The position numbers were made by a program, and so were the translations under genes. The notes beneath the pieces were generated by a model that had not been told where the DNA came from, searched no databases, and saw nothing but the letters and a program-made list of their open reading frames with translations. From the NCBI RefSeq assembly GCF_001665395.1, contig NZ_LZSG01000021.1, forward strand, positions 106,793 through 170,792: a DNA stretch of 64,000 nucleotides, given 5' to 3'. Position 1 is the stretch's first letter; each line of letters opens with the position of its first letter. This DNA is from Mycobacterium sp. 1164966.3. GTDB lineage: Bacteria; Actinomycetota; Actinomycetes; Mycobacteriales; Mycobacteriaceae. Shown one piece after another: positions 56,982-64,000 of this stretch.

Positions 56982-57549
56982 GCTTCCTGGATCCCTTCTA
57001 CGGCTTCGAGCAACCTAGCTAGGTCCAAGCCTCGCTTGCGGCCCCCCAACCAAAAGAGAATCGGACGCAAACCGGGTGACGATTCAACGGCTTACATACG
57101 TGGAACCCCCCAGCGGCAGCTGAAGGGAACCTGCAAGGTAACTTTAGAGACATCAATCGCCAGATTGGTCGATTTTCTTCCTTCGTAACGTATTTGGAAT
57201 GCTCCTTTAATCACATGGGTGAGTTATGACCGGGGGTTTATCGCGTGCGTCCGTACGAGTGCAGGCAATTGGCCTAACAGTGGTGAAATGCTATGGAGGC
57301 GAACAACCATATGCTCCGCGCACAGCCGACACTGACACCATCAGCTCCTCGCTGCGACGGGGTGGCGGCGCTTCGCCGTGCGCCTCCGGAGCGCGGCACG
57401 CCGCTGCCGCCGATAGACGCAACGGATGCGCTGCGAGAAACGTAGGGGCCAGGCTTTCCGGAGCGCGGTCGACTCATACCAAACCCACACGAACCCCCCG
57501 CTGGGGTCGGTAGCATTTGCCACCTGGGTGGATGGCGGAAGGCCCTGCC
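56982..57549. other. Gene-poor stretch before the kinase gene
   Basis: About 570 bases. Frames on both strands here are short and lack motifs; a minus-strand segment LDLARLLEAVEGIQEA near 57020 may be a fragment. The kinase promoter should lie near the right end. Confidence 0.4.
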
Positions 57550-59547
57550 ATGGACGAGGTGGAATTCGGACGGTACCGGCTGGTCGAGATGATCGGCGAG
57601 GGCGGCATGGGCGAGGTGTGGCGCGCCCGCGACACAGTTATCGACCGGGTCGTTGCCATCAAAGTCCTAACCGCGAAGCTGTCCCAGGACGAAGACTTTC
57701 AGCAGCGATTCCGGCGCGAGGCTCATGCCGCGGCACGGTTAGAAACTCCCCATGTGGTTCCGATATACGACTACGGCGAGATAGACGGCCGGCTATTCGT
57801 AAGCATGCGACTGATCAAAGGCCGCGACCTGGCCAGCGTGCTGTCCGACGGTCCGCTGGAACCCGCCCGCGCGGCCCGCATCATCGGCCAGGTCGCCGAA
57901 GCCTTGCATGCCGCCCATGAAATCGGGCTTATTCACCGCGACATCAAGCCCTCCAACATCTTGCTCGACGACCGCGACTTCGCTTATTTGATTGATTTCG
58001 GCATCGCTCGCGGCGCCGATGACACGCGGCTGACGAAGACCGGTAACACGATCGGCACCTTCGCCTACATCGCCCCCGAACGTCTAGAAGGACGAGCGGA
58101 GGATGCGCGCGTTGACATCTATTCACTGGCGTGTGTCTTGTATGAATGCCTTGCCGGAGCGCCGCCGTTTGAAGGTGACACGATGGCACGCCTGGTTGCC
58201 GCACACCTGACTTCGCCGCCACCTCGACCCTCCATTAGTCGGCCAGAGGTACCCGCTCAGGTAGACGACGTCATCGCCACCGGCATGGCCAAGGACCCCG
58301 ACGAGCGGTATGCGACCACCGTTGAGTTAGCCAACGCAGCAACCGAGGCGATCACCGTCCCCATTGGGCGACCGGCCCCCAGTCCGACGCGCATCCCAGC
58401 CACCGAGCCGGTGCACCAGGCGGAGCACAATGACGCTCTTCCCAGCCAGCCCGGCTCACAGCAGGATGCTCTGCGCATTTCCGCGTTCGCATCATCCTCA
58501 GCCCCTACCCAGTTCGATCCAACTAGCGGTGACACCGCACCTCCAAAATTGTCGGGTGCGCCAAGCGGTGACCTCAGAAGCCGACGGCGGCGCTGGATCG
58601 CATTGGCAGGTGGGGCAGCGGTGATCGCAACTATCATCGTCGTCCTGACGATGGTGTCCACCAATGACACTCAACGTGACAACCGGCCACCCGCCAGCCC
58701 AACCAACGCCGCACGGCCGAACACCGGGCCCTTCACCGGCGTGTACCGCGCCGACTTCGGCCCCTCAGCTACCGATGGGAATCCGGATGAAGGAGGAACC
58801 CCGTCAACCGGGCAGTGGGCTGTGCGTTCGGTATGCCAGTCCGACCGCTGCGTGGCAATTGCGACCGCGACGGGTGGACCTACCCTGCAGTCGGTGTTCG
58901 TGTTGGACGATGTTGGCGGACAGTGGCGTGGGGCAAGTACGGCCTCAGTGGCGTCGTTCCCACCGGGCGTGACGGGCTTTGACGGATGTATCCCGGGCGA
59001 ATACTGGACGGTCATCACGCTGGCACCACGCCCCGACGGAACGGTGGCCGGCCAATATCGTGCAATAGGACCCCCGAATTGCGAGACTGACCGTACCATC
59101 ACCTTCACCCGGATCGGAGACGTCGACCTGAACAGCCTTCCGGATCCAGCCAGCCAACCGGTGCGCGTTGCGTCCCCGGCCGCCGCGTGGCACGGCCGTT
59201 ACCGTGGCACGACAACTTCGCCCAAGAGGACCACAGTCTCGTGGGATACGAGTGTTGAGACCTACTGCCTTCGGACGGGCGAACGTTGCGTCAGCTACGA
59301 ACACAGTGACGGGTCGCGCCATTATTTCTTCGCGGACGGAAAATGGGTTTATAACTCTGATAGTCAAGCACCATGCGCCGGCCATGGATCTTTTCCAACT
59401 AAAACCGATTGGGTATTTCCGCTTCCGCAGCCATCGCAAGACCCGATCAGGTTGTTAACTGGCCACGGACACACGCAGGTAACCGGCAGCACTACCTGTG
59501 CGGGCTCATACGACCAAGAAGTGAAATATGAACGCACCGGCGACTAA
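57550..59547 (+). CDS. Receptor-type Ser/Thr protein kinase (Pkn family)
   Basis: A 665-residue transmembrane Hanks-type kinase. The kinase domain (residues 7-275) has the GEGGMGEV Gly loop, VAIKVL with Lys38, IHRDIKPSNILL, IDFGIARG and the GTFAYIAPERLEG activation segment. A juxtamembrane region rich in Pro/Ser precedes a membrane helix (WIALAGGAAVIATIIVVLTMV, about 347-367) and an external sensor of about 300 residues with paired cysteines (CQSDRC, CLRTGERC). ATG 57550 follows GGAAGG by seven bases. It resembles PknF/PknH-type mycobacterial kinases but is not assigned to one. It is intact although surrounded by decayed genes. Confidence 0.93.
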   Translation: MDEVEFGRYRLVEMIGEGGMGEVWRARDTVIDRVVAIKVLTAKLSQDEDFQQRFRREAHAAARLETPHVVPIYDYGEIDGRLFVSMRLIKGRDLASVLSDGPLEPARAARIIGQVAEALHAAHEIGLIHRDIKPSNILLDDRDFAYLIDFGIARGADDTRLTKTGNTIGTFAYIAPERLEGRAEDARVDIYSLACVLYECLAGAPPFEGDTMARLVAAHLTSPPPRPSISRPEVPAQVDDVIATGMAKDPDERYATTVELANAATEAITVPIGRPAPSPTRIPATEPVHQAEHNDALPSQPGSQQDALRISAFASSSAPTQFDPTSGDTAPPKLSGAPSGDLRSRRRRWIALAGGAAVIATIIVVLTMVSTNDTQRDNRPPASPTNAARPNTGPFTGVYRADFGPSATDGNPDEGGTPSTGQWAVRSVCQSDRCVAIATATGGPTLQSVFVLDDVGGQWRGASTASVASFPPGVTGFDGCIPGEYWTVITLAPRPDGTVAGQYRAIGPPNCETDRTITFTRIGDVDLNSLPDPASQPVRVASPAAAWHGRYRGTTTSPKRTTVSWDTSVETYCLRTGERCVSYEHSDGSRHYFFADGKWVYNSDSQAPCAGHGSFPTKTDWVFPLPQPSQDPIRLLTGHGHTQVTGSTTCAGSYDQEVKYERTGD

Positions 59548-59689
59548 TTAAAAAGAGAGCCGACGCCTAGCGCGGGTCATACCGCCGCCAAAATACCCAC
59601 TTGACCAATTAACCGCCGCCGTTCTCGGTCATCGACTTGACCAGCGACAGATGCAGCGACAACCCCGCCCCGACGCCGAAGCCAGCTTG

Positions 59690-59880
59690 TCTAGCAGCAC
59701 AACAGTTCCTCTTTCCCCGAAATCCCTTCGGACATAGGTGCTTACGCGCGGTGGGTCCATCCCGAATTGGTCGGTGCCGTCGAGTACCGCGAACTCGGCG
59801 CCACTTTGCGGCATCCGTCGTGAAAGGGCTAGAGGGCCGACGTGGACAGTGCCCTAGTAACCCAGCCTCAGACGACTTAG
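59690..59880 (+). pseudogene. DNA ligase C-terminal remnant (second copy)
   Basis: One frame reads SSFPEIPSDIGAYARWVHPE, LVGAVEYRELGATLRHPS, then TGA where relatives have Trp, KG, TAG, and RADVDSALVTQP. It corresponds to the OB-fold end of the ligase remnant at 53036-54100 (PFTEIPWDIGPYARWVHAE and LRHPSWKGLRAD), but on the opposite strand. Two stop codons and the missing catalytic part make it a fossil. Nothing else is seen between 59548 and 59690. Confidence 0.78.
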
Positions 59881-59974
59881 ACGGGGCCGCTGCATACTCG
59901 GGACCGTGCGTCAGCTAAAGGGCGCCACTGCGAGTTGAAACCGTTCGACTGACAGATTTCACAATTCCCGATGT

Positions 59975-60341
59975 GAGTACCGCGGCAGCGCATAGGCTAT
60001 CCGTCGGGCGATTCTCGACGCTGGGACTGCCGCCGAGATCGCGATGAACGTTTTTGTCGGCAGGCGCCTTGATGAGGTCAACACTGAGGAAGCCGTGAAA
60101 AAGCGATAATCGATCGCTACGACAGCCTTGGGCTAATGAACGACCTTCTGGAGTCGCTCAAGCCCGGTCTGCTACCCGCTAATGTGAAGGACGACCTAAT
60201 TTCGAAGCGCAATGTCGCCATCCACGGTCGCAGCAGAGCAGGTAGGCGCTGGGATGAAATCACTGTTGAAGGCGATTAAGGCCATCGCAACCGCCGCGGC
60301 GATAGTCGACGCAGCGCATCCCCTCGCCGACCTCTTGGCCT
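59975..60341 (+). pseudogene. HEPN-like remnant with RNxxxH motif
   Basis: One frame gives AIRRAILDAGTAAEIAMNVF, then VGRRLDEVNTEEAVKKR and a stop; a one-base shift restores IIDRYDSLGLMNDLLESLKPG, LLPANVKDDLISKRNVAIHGRSRA. A second shift near 60277 gives AIKAIATAAAIVDAAHPLADLLA to a stop at 60341. All-helical character and RNVAIHG (R-N-x3-H) fit a HEPN ribonuclease-type domain found in toxins and defence systems. At least two indels make it inactive. The family assignment is from the motif and the helical pattern only. Confidence 0.5.
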
Positions 60342-60387
60342 GACGGCGCATCTAACCCTGTACGACAGTTCTTACGACAGTTTGCGC

Positions 60388-60723
60388 TTATCTCGCGCTA
60401 CTGCCGCGCTTGCCGCCCGGCCCACACCCGTCCAGCTCGTCGGCGGTGGCGACGATCAGCGCCGCCAGTTCCCGCGCCTGGTCGGTGGTCAGATTGACGT
60501 CGCTGCGGATATTGACGGCGGGTGCCTCGTCGAGGGTTGCCGTCGTCGATGTGGCCGTCGGGAACTGTAGGGCGCACCCGCGCACCGTCGCCCCGTGGCC
60601 GGTGACGTGCCGGTCAGCGGTGAAGACCAGACGGAACTTGTTACCCCAGTTCTGCCAATCGTCGACCTCGGCGGCGCTGGCCGGCGGTGTGATGCCCCGG
60701 GTAGGGGTTGGTTGTGGTGGACA
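60388..60723 (-). pseudogene. Island border protein gene, probably frameshifted near its start
   Basis: The main frame has TPTRGITPPASAAEVDDWQN, then WGNKFRLVFTADRHVTGHGA, and ends NLTTDQARELAALIVATADE, LDGCGPGGKRGSSAR. The best start, ATG 60723 (MSTTTNP), has AAAGGGG upstream but is in another frame; deleting one T near 60700 would join MSTTTNP to TRGITPP. Without that, the frame remains open to 60810 without a ribosome site. Function unknown; phage-type neighbour. It is the first gene beside tRNA-Val. Confidence 0.55.
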
Positions 60724-60761
60724 TGGTGGTGAACCCCTTTCTGGTGGGTTCAGCCTGCTCC

Positions 60762-60786
60762 ATTGTCCTGGTATTGTCTTGACAAT
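60762..60786 (-). promoter_or_regulatory. Repressor-type operator with three ATTGTC half-sites
   Basis: ATTGTC-TT-GACAAT at 60773-60786 is a perfect 6-bp palindrome with a 2-bp centre. A further ATTGTC half-site lies at 60762-60767, 11 bp away on the same face of the helix. The cluster sits about 40-60 bases upstream of ATG 60723, in the promoter region of the border gene, and about 45 bases from tRNA-Val. The layout resembles operators of phage or island repressors. Confidence 0.6.
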
Positions 60787-60829
60787 TTGTAAAGCTAATC
60801 TAGATACCATATATGAGCTGCATAAATGT

Positions 60830-60904
60830 TGGTGCGCGATACTGGGATTGAACCAGTGACCTCTTCCGTGTCAGGGAAGCGCTCTCCCGCTGAGCTAATC
60901 GCGC
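60830..60904 (-). tRNA. valU: tRNA-Val (GAC), encoded CCA
   Basis: The minus strand from 60904 forms a standard cloverleaf: acceptor GCGCGAT pairing with ATCGCGC, D-loop AGCTCAGCGGGAG, anticodon loop CTGACAC giving GAC, and T-arm GGTTCAATCCC. The 3' CCA is encoded (60830-60832). The decayed island begins directly past its 3' end, as expected for an integration site. In M. tuberculosis the phiRv2 prophage uses this tRNA. Confidence 0.95.
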
Positions 60905-60918
60905 TGAGTCGAATTCGG

Positions 60919-60989
60919 AGGTGGAGACGGGAATCGAACCCGTGTGCACGGCTTTGCAGGCCGTTGCCTCACCACTCGGCCACTCCACC
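60919..60989 (-). tRNA. cysU: tRNA-Cys (GCA)
   Basis: Acceptor GGTGGAG pairs with CTCCACC; the anticodon loop CTGCAAA gives GCA; the T-arm is GGGTTCGATTCCC. It is 14 bases upstream of tRNA-Val on the same strand and 28 bases downstream of tRNA-Gly, so all three are one transcript. Confidence 0.95.
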
Positions 60990-61017
60990 GCTGGGGTTGA
61001 TGCCACTTGCACCTTCG

Positions 61018-61090
61018 AGCGGATGACGGGATTCGAACCCGCGACCCTCACCTTGGCAAGGTGATGCGCTACCAACTGCGCTACATCCGC
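61018..61090 (-). tRNA. glyV: tRNA-Gly (GCC)
   Basis: Acceptor GCGGATG pairs with CATCCGC; the D-loop is AGCGCAGTTGGTAGCGC; the anticodon loop TTGCCAA gives GCC; the T-arm is GGGTTCGAATCCC. It is the first of the three minus-strand tRNAs. The promoter should lie between 61091 and 61270, shared with the divergent tRNA-Val (CAC). Confidence 0.95.
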
Positions 61091-61270
61091 GCGCAACGGA
61101 CGAGATCGTCGCCCGGTGCGAAGCACGACGATAGTCCAAGTGAGCGGGCACACACAAATCTCTTGGTGCAGTGCATGTCTACGCTACCGCGCACCCGGCG
61201 GTGCGTCATGCAGCGCGTCCAGCGGACAAGGCATCGTGCTACTCTTCGACCTCGTTCGCCTCTCGGCGGC

Positions 61271-61342
61271 GGTCCCGTGGCTCAGTGGGAGAGCGTCCGC
61301 TTCACACGCGGAAGGTCGCTGGTTCGATCCCAGCCGGGACCA
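61271..61342 (+). tRNA. valV: tRNA-Val (CAC)
   Basis: Acceptor GGTCCCG pairs with CGGGACC; the D-arm is GGCTCAGTGGGAGAGC; the anticodon loop TTCACAC gives CAC; the T-arm is TGGTTCGATCCCA. It is divergent from the Gly-Cys-Val cluster. No gene is seen between its 3' end and 61629 (about 290 bases). Confidence 0.95.
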
Positions 61343-61628
61343 CCCAGTTCGTGCAGGTGAAGTACGGTATCTAGCCCTTCAAAGCAAATTTCCCGCCATC
61401 CCGTTGTGACGTCGCCCAACCGCCGGCTCCTGAGTTCTCCGCCTTCCGTATCACCTCAAAAGGCAAGCGCAGGAGGACAAACCATCAATGCGAGCGAAAT
61501 CGCCAGGGAAACCCGATCGGAACGGTTCGCAGCCTCAGTCGGTGGGTCCTACTGGTCGGGGCCGGCAAAGACGGTGTGCCAGTCTCCCCGCGATGGGATG
61601 ATCGAGCAGCAGTAACAAGGGAGACGCA

Positions 61629-61949
61629 ATGACTGCATGCAAGATCACGTCGCTCTCGAGGACCGCCGCTTTCTTCGCCTGCCTGGGAGCCGCGCTGATC
61701 GCAGGAGGGCTGATCGCCGCGGCGCCGCCGGCTAACGCGGGCTGCCTGTACGGAGGACCCGTTTTGAGCAAGTGCGATGGACCAGTCCAGCCGGATGGCA
61801 CTTGGCAACGTTGCGTGGCATTTACCACTCTGGTGCCTAGCGGCATGAGTACCTTCCTAATGCCAGAGAAGCGCTGCGATGTGATGGGTCCTGATCAGCA
61901 CCCTGCGGATCCCGGCTTCACCGATCCGCCGTCGCATATCGACGACTGA
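61629..61949 (+). CDS. Small secreted mycobacterial protein
   Basis: A 106-residue exported protein with AAGGGAGA before ATG 61629. The signal peptide (AAFFACLGAALIAGGLIAAAPPANA) precedes a mature chain with four cysteines: GCLYGGPVLSKCDGPVQPDGTWQRCVAF and PEKRCDVMGPDQHPADPGF. The CDGPVQPDGTWQRCV segment recurs in a family of small mycobacterial exported proteins. Function unknown. Confidence 0.82.
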   Translation: MTACKITSLSRTAAFFACLGAALIAGGLIAAAPPANAGCLYGGPVLSKCDGPVQPDGTWQRCVAFTTLVPSGMSTFLMPEKRCDVMGPDQHPADPGFTDPPSHIDD

Positions 61950-61967
61950 GCTCGGCTAAGACAAGCC

Positions 61968-62748
61968 CTACAGGCCCTGGCCCGCGAGCCAGCCCTCGAT
62001 TCTTTCGGCGACGGCCTGCCATCCGGGTTCGAGCATCATGTTGTGGCCCATATCGGGAAAGAAGCCGGCGTGAGTTCGGTAGGCACGGGCCGTTGCGCGC
62101 ACCTCGTCGTTGGTGACCGTTGCATCGCTCTCGCCGTCGAGAACCAGGACTGGAGTCGTCACACGCGACGGCCTCACTCGGAGAAGCACTCCGGTGGCGC
62201 GCCCACTCACCGGCTGCAGCCGTGCGGCACAAGACTCGACCGTCGACGCAGGGGTCCCTGCGCAGAACAGTTTTCGCGGGCAAGCTGTACGGTGTTGACC
62301 AGATCGGCCGTAGTCCCGACCAGGTTGGCCCGGATGGTCAGCCACGGGTGACTGCGTATCACGCGAAACGCGATCGCCATCCGCAGCCTGCGCTGTGGCG
62401 GGTAGGACGCCAGCAGGACCGCGGCCGGGGAGCGGCGGTTCTCGAGATACTTCTGCACCACCAAGCCGCCCAGAGAATGCCCGATGAGCACGGGCTCGGA
62501 GCCGAGCATCTCCACCGTGCCGCGAACATCGTCGACGTAGTCGGCGACGGAAACTGAGTTCAAACGTTGCGACAGGCTGCTGGCCCCATAGCCGCGCAGG
62601 CTCACCGCGACGGCACGAAATCCTTTGTCGGCGAAGAAGTCCAGAAAATGCTCATCCCAACACACGCGGCGTGCCAGGCGCCGTGTACGAATAGCAGCGG
62701 GGCAGGATGCGATTCGGTGACAGCTCCCTTGTCGATCACCTCGAGCAT
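61968..62748 (-). pseudogene. Alpha/beta hydrolase split by two frameshifts
   Basis: From ATG 62748 the frame reads MLEVIDKGAVTESHPAPLLF, then VHGAWHAAC. The homology then moves frame to WDEHFLDFFADKGFRAVAVSLRGYGAS, with the nucleophile elbow IGHSLGG and YPPQRRLRMAIAFRVI. A second shift near 62270 leads to VTTPVLVLDGESDATVTNDEVR and FFPDMGHNMMLEPGW, with the Asp and His. All catalytic elements exist but in three frames. Two indels, either mutations or sequencing errors close to the window end, explain it. Confidence 0.8.
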
Positions 62749-62820
62749 GCGCCACCCTCGATTCAAAGTCGGTCCACGTACGTGCTCATCATGACCCGCA
62801 AGGCACAATCGGGGGGCGAT

Positions 62821-63141
62821 ATGAGCACGACCCCGCTGAGGAGGGTGGCGATGGGCACCAACGAAGGTATTGGCATTTTGCAACTCGAATGCCCACAGCA
62901 GCACTCCGTCGGCCGCGTCCTGAAGGAGGCCGCGCATCAGGCGGCCCAGTACGACCCCGGAGCAGCCGTCGGGCCGCGTCAATTCTGGCCGCAAGAAGAC
63001 GAGCAGGGGCGCTTCAAAACGCACTGCCGTCATTGTGACAAACGTGTAGGCGATGCCTCAGCCACGTTGCAGCGCAAGCTAAGTGAGCTGATCGCCGACG
63101 ATGCGCAAACCCACGGAACCGCCACGTTGTCATACCTGTAG
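62821..63141 (+). CDS. Small hypothetical protein with a CxxC motif
   Basis: A 106-residue protein from ATG 62821 (alternatives at 62791 and 62851). It contains GILQLECPQQHSVGRVLKEAAHQAAQ and FKTHCRHCDKRVGDASATLQRKLSEL, where CRHC could bind zinc or be redox-active. It is divergent from the split hydrolase and convergent with the lipoprotein-like gene. No family recognised. Confidence 0.5.
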   Translation: MSTTPLRRVAMGTNEGIGILQLECPQQHSVGRVLKEAAHQAAQYDPGAAVGPRQFWPQEDEQGRFKTHCRHCDKRVGDASATLQRKLSELIADDAQTHGTATLSYL

Positions 63142-63916
63142 TTATTTGCCGGCGAGAATGCGGTATTGCGCCGACGCCTGCTGCATGACGTCCTTCTCGG
63201 TCTCGGAGAAGACGGTGTAGGCATAGCGGTCGGCTGTGGCCACACACTTGAACTGCCACTGCATCATTCGCCAGGTGGCGGGTGAGTCCGCAGGTAGCGG
63301 CGAGCCGGTCCTACGGAAGCACTTGGCATCGGGAAAACCTGGTACGCGGTTGCGCAGGGGTTGAATACCGCTACCGTGGCCGACCAGTCCGGTGAGGAAA
63401 CTCATCAGACGCTGCGCGGCATCGGCATTCGTGGTTTGGTAGACGGTTGCCAGGCGCTGACTGACGTAGTCGACTCCGGCGGCTTGGAGTGCGGCAGCCG
63501 TACCCCGCGGGTCGTCGGCGAAATGCAGCCAGCCTGCGGGCTGCCATACACCGACGTTGACCGGCAGCGCGACGCCTTCGCGCGTCAGAGTGCCGGCCAG
63601 CATTCGCCCGGAGGGATCCAGTGGCAGCGAACCGAGGTTGGCCGGATCGGTCGGAACGAACCGGTCAATCTGCTTCTCCTGCAGGTCCAGGCAGAGCAGC
63701 AGCATGGCCTCAGGAGACTTGCCCACGCCTGGGCCCTCACCGGCCGATACGGTTTGGTACAGCACGTAGCGTCCGTGCGCGGCGAAACTCTCCACGACCT
63801 TTCGACCATCGGCTCGCAGGTATTTGACCGCGATCGCCTGGGGATGCTTGTCGATGACGGTTGGCTCATGCGGCGGTTGGCCCGGCAGAGGCGTGTCGGC
63901 GGCGGCCAGCTCGGCC
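63142..63916 (-). CDS. DUF7373-like exported lipoprotein, 5' end lost
   Basis: A minus-strand frame continues from 63142 through an internal ATG at 63795 and stays open to the G tract, reading AELAAADTPLPGQPPHEPTV then IAVKYLRADGRKVVESFAAHGRYVLYQTV. Other features are RLMSFLTGLVGHGSGIQPL and a terminal CVATADRYAYTVFSETEKDVMQQASAQYRILAG, the pattern of mycobacterial DUF7373 proteins, which are usually lipoproteins. The N-terminus with any lipobox is hidden by the artefactual end. Function unknown. Confidence 0.6.
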
Positions 63917-64000
63917 GGGGGGGGGCGGGGGGGGGGGGGGGGGGGGGGGCGCCGGGCGCCCCGGGGGGGGGGGCGCCGCGCGGGGGGGGGGGGGGGGGGG
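63917..64000. other. Artefactual poly-G end
   Basis: The last ~84 bases are runs of G broken by a few C or A (GCGCCGGGCGCCCC, GGCGCCGCGCG). This interrupts an otherwise open coding frame. It is what no-signal cycles of two-colour sequencing or a bad contig end produce; it is not credible as genome sequence. Confidence 0.85.

Noticed and set aside
57226..57513. A 95-codon plus-strand frame before the kinase
   Set aside because: No ribosome site, no motif and an arginine/alanine/threonine-rich composition typical of non-coding GC-rich DNA.
49000..60800. Phage integrase or transposase
   Set aside because: No tyrosine or serine recombinase motif and no DDE transposase could be recognised in any frame of the island.
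46557..60829. Second copy of the tRNA-Val 3' end as the other attachment site
   Set aside because: I searched by eye for the CTGGGATTGAACCAGT core on both strands and did not find it; the left boundary of the island stays undefined.
60410..60859. A 149-codon plus-strand frame ending in the tRNA
   Set aside because: It is antisense to the border gene and its end (CWCAILGLNQ) is simply translated tRNA-Val sequence.

Overview
The window comes from a high-GC actinobacterium and reads as a Mycobacterium outside the M. tuberculosis complex. Its backbone follows, in reverse orientation, the M. tuberculosis order from about Rv2667 (clpC2) to Rv2705c. Recognisable members include sigA with its long Ala/Lys/Glu-rich N-terminus, ppgK, suhB, cei, dut, ceoB/ceoC, dxs, echA15, hemE/hemY/hemQ, aftC, zapE and clpC2, plus the glyV-cysU-valU tRNA trio. 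Comparisons with M. tuberculosis are from memory, not from a search.

Layout. 1-5 kb: a DUF7455-type fragment, a DUF952 gene and ridA, then an insertion relative to M. tuberculosis (secreted phosphoesterase, YegP-like protein, cutinase, small membrane protein). 5-18.5 kb: conserved block from sigA to a TrmA/RumA-type methyltransferase. It includes a perfect CRP-type site between cei and the DUF4193 gene, and a three-copy 56-bp MIRU-like repeat between the DUF3159 gene and ceoC. 18.5-21 kb: a two-component locus with one histidine kinase, a stand-alone receiver and a NarL-type regulator. 22-42.4 kb: ArsB-type transporter, CBS protein, dxs, RNase D, DUF3000, echA15, an inserted GMC dehydrogenase cluster, the coproporphyrin-dependent haem genes (hemE, cgoX/hemY, chdC/hemQ), methyltransferase, msrB, aftC, lipoprotein hydrolase, ribD-like reductase, zapE, an MPT63-like secreted protein and clpC2. 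The clpC2 start codon sits under a double palindromic operator superimposed on a consensus-like leaderless promoter. 42.5-48.9 kb: accessory secreted and membrane proteins (DUF732 twins around a sodium:alanine symporter, DUF2834, alpha/beta hydrolase, zinc-ribbon proteins).

49-60.8 kb is a decaying mobile island beside tRNA-Val(GAC). It holds frameshifted GIY-YIG, phage small-protein, ATP-dependent DNA ligase, excisionase-like, plasmid/phage helix-turn-helix and HEPN-like remnants. It also has a three-unit hairpin array, two iteron-like palindromes 21 bp apart, and dispersed leader repeats. Intact genes in it include two SnoaL-like paralogues, a DUF2510 protein and a receptor Ser/Thr kinase. 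No integrase and no second att copy were seen. 60.8-61.4 kb: tRNA-Val(GAC), Cys, Gly (minus) and tRNA-Val(CAC) (plus). 61.4-63.9 kb: a secreted protein, a frameshifted alpha/beta hydrolase and a partial lipoprotein-like gene. The last ~84 bases are almost pure G and look like an assembly or sequencing artefact.

Functional links: hemE-cgoX-chdC are joined by 4-base overlaps or short gaps into a haem operon that continues into the methyltransferase gene. ceoB/ceoC form a Trk-type potassium regulatory pair. aftC serves arabinogalactan/lipoarabinomannan synthesis. The GMC dehydrogenase, its small subunit and a membrane protein form one transcription unit. Dense frameshifts are confined to the island and the window end, while the backbone genes are intact, so most of them probably reflect genuine decay.
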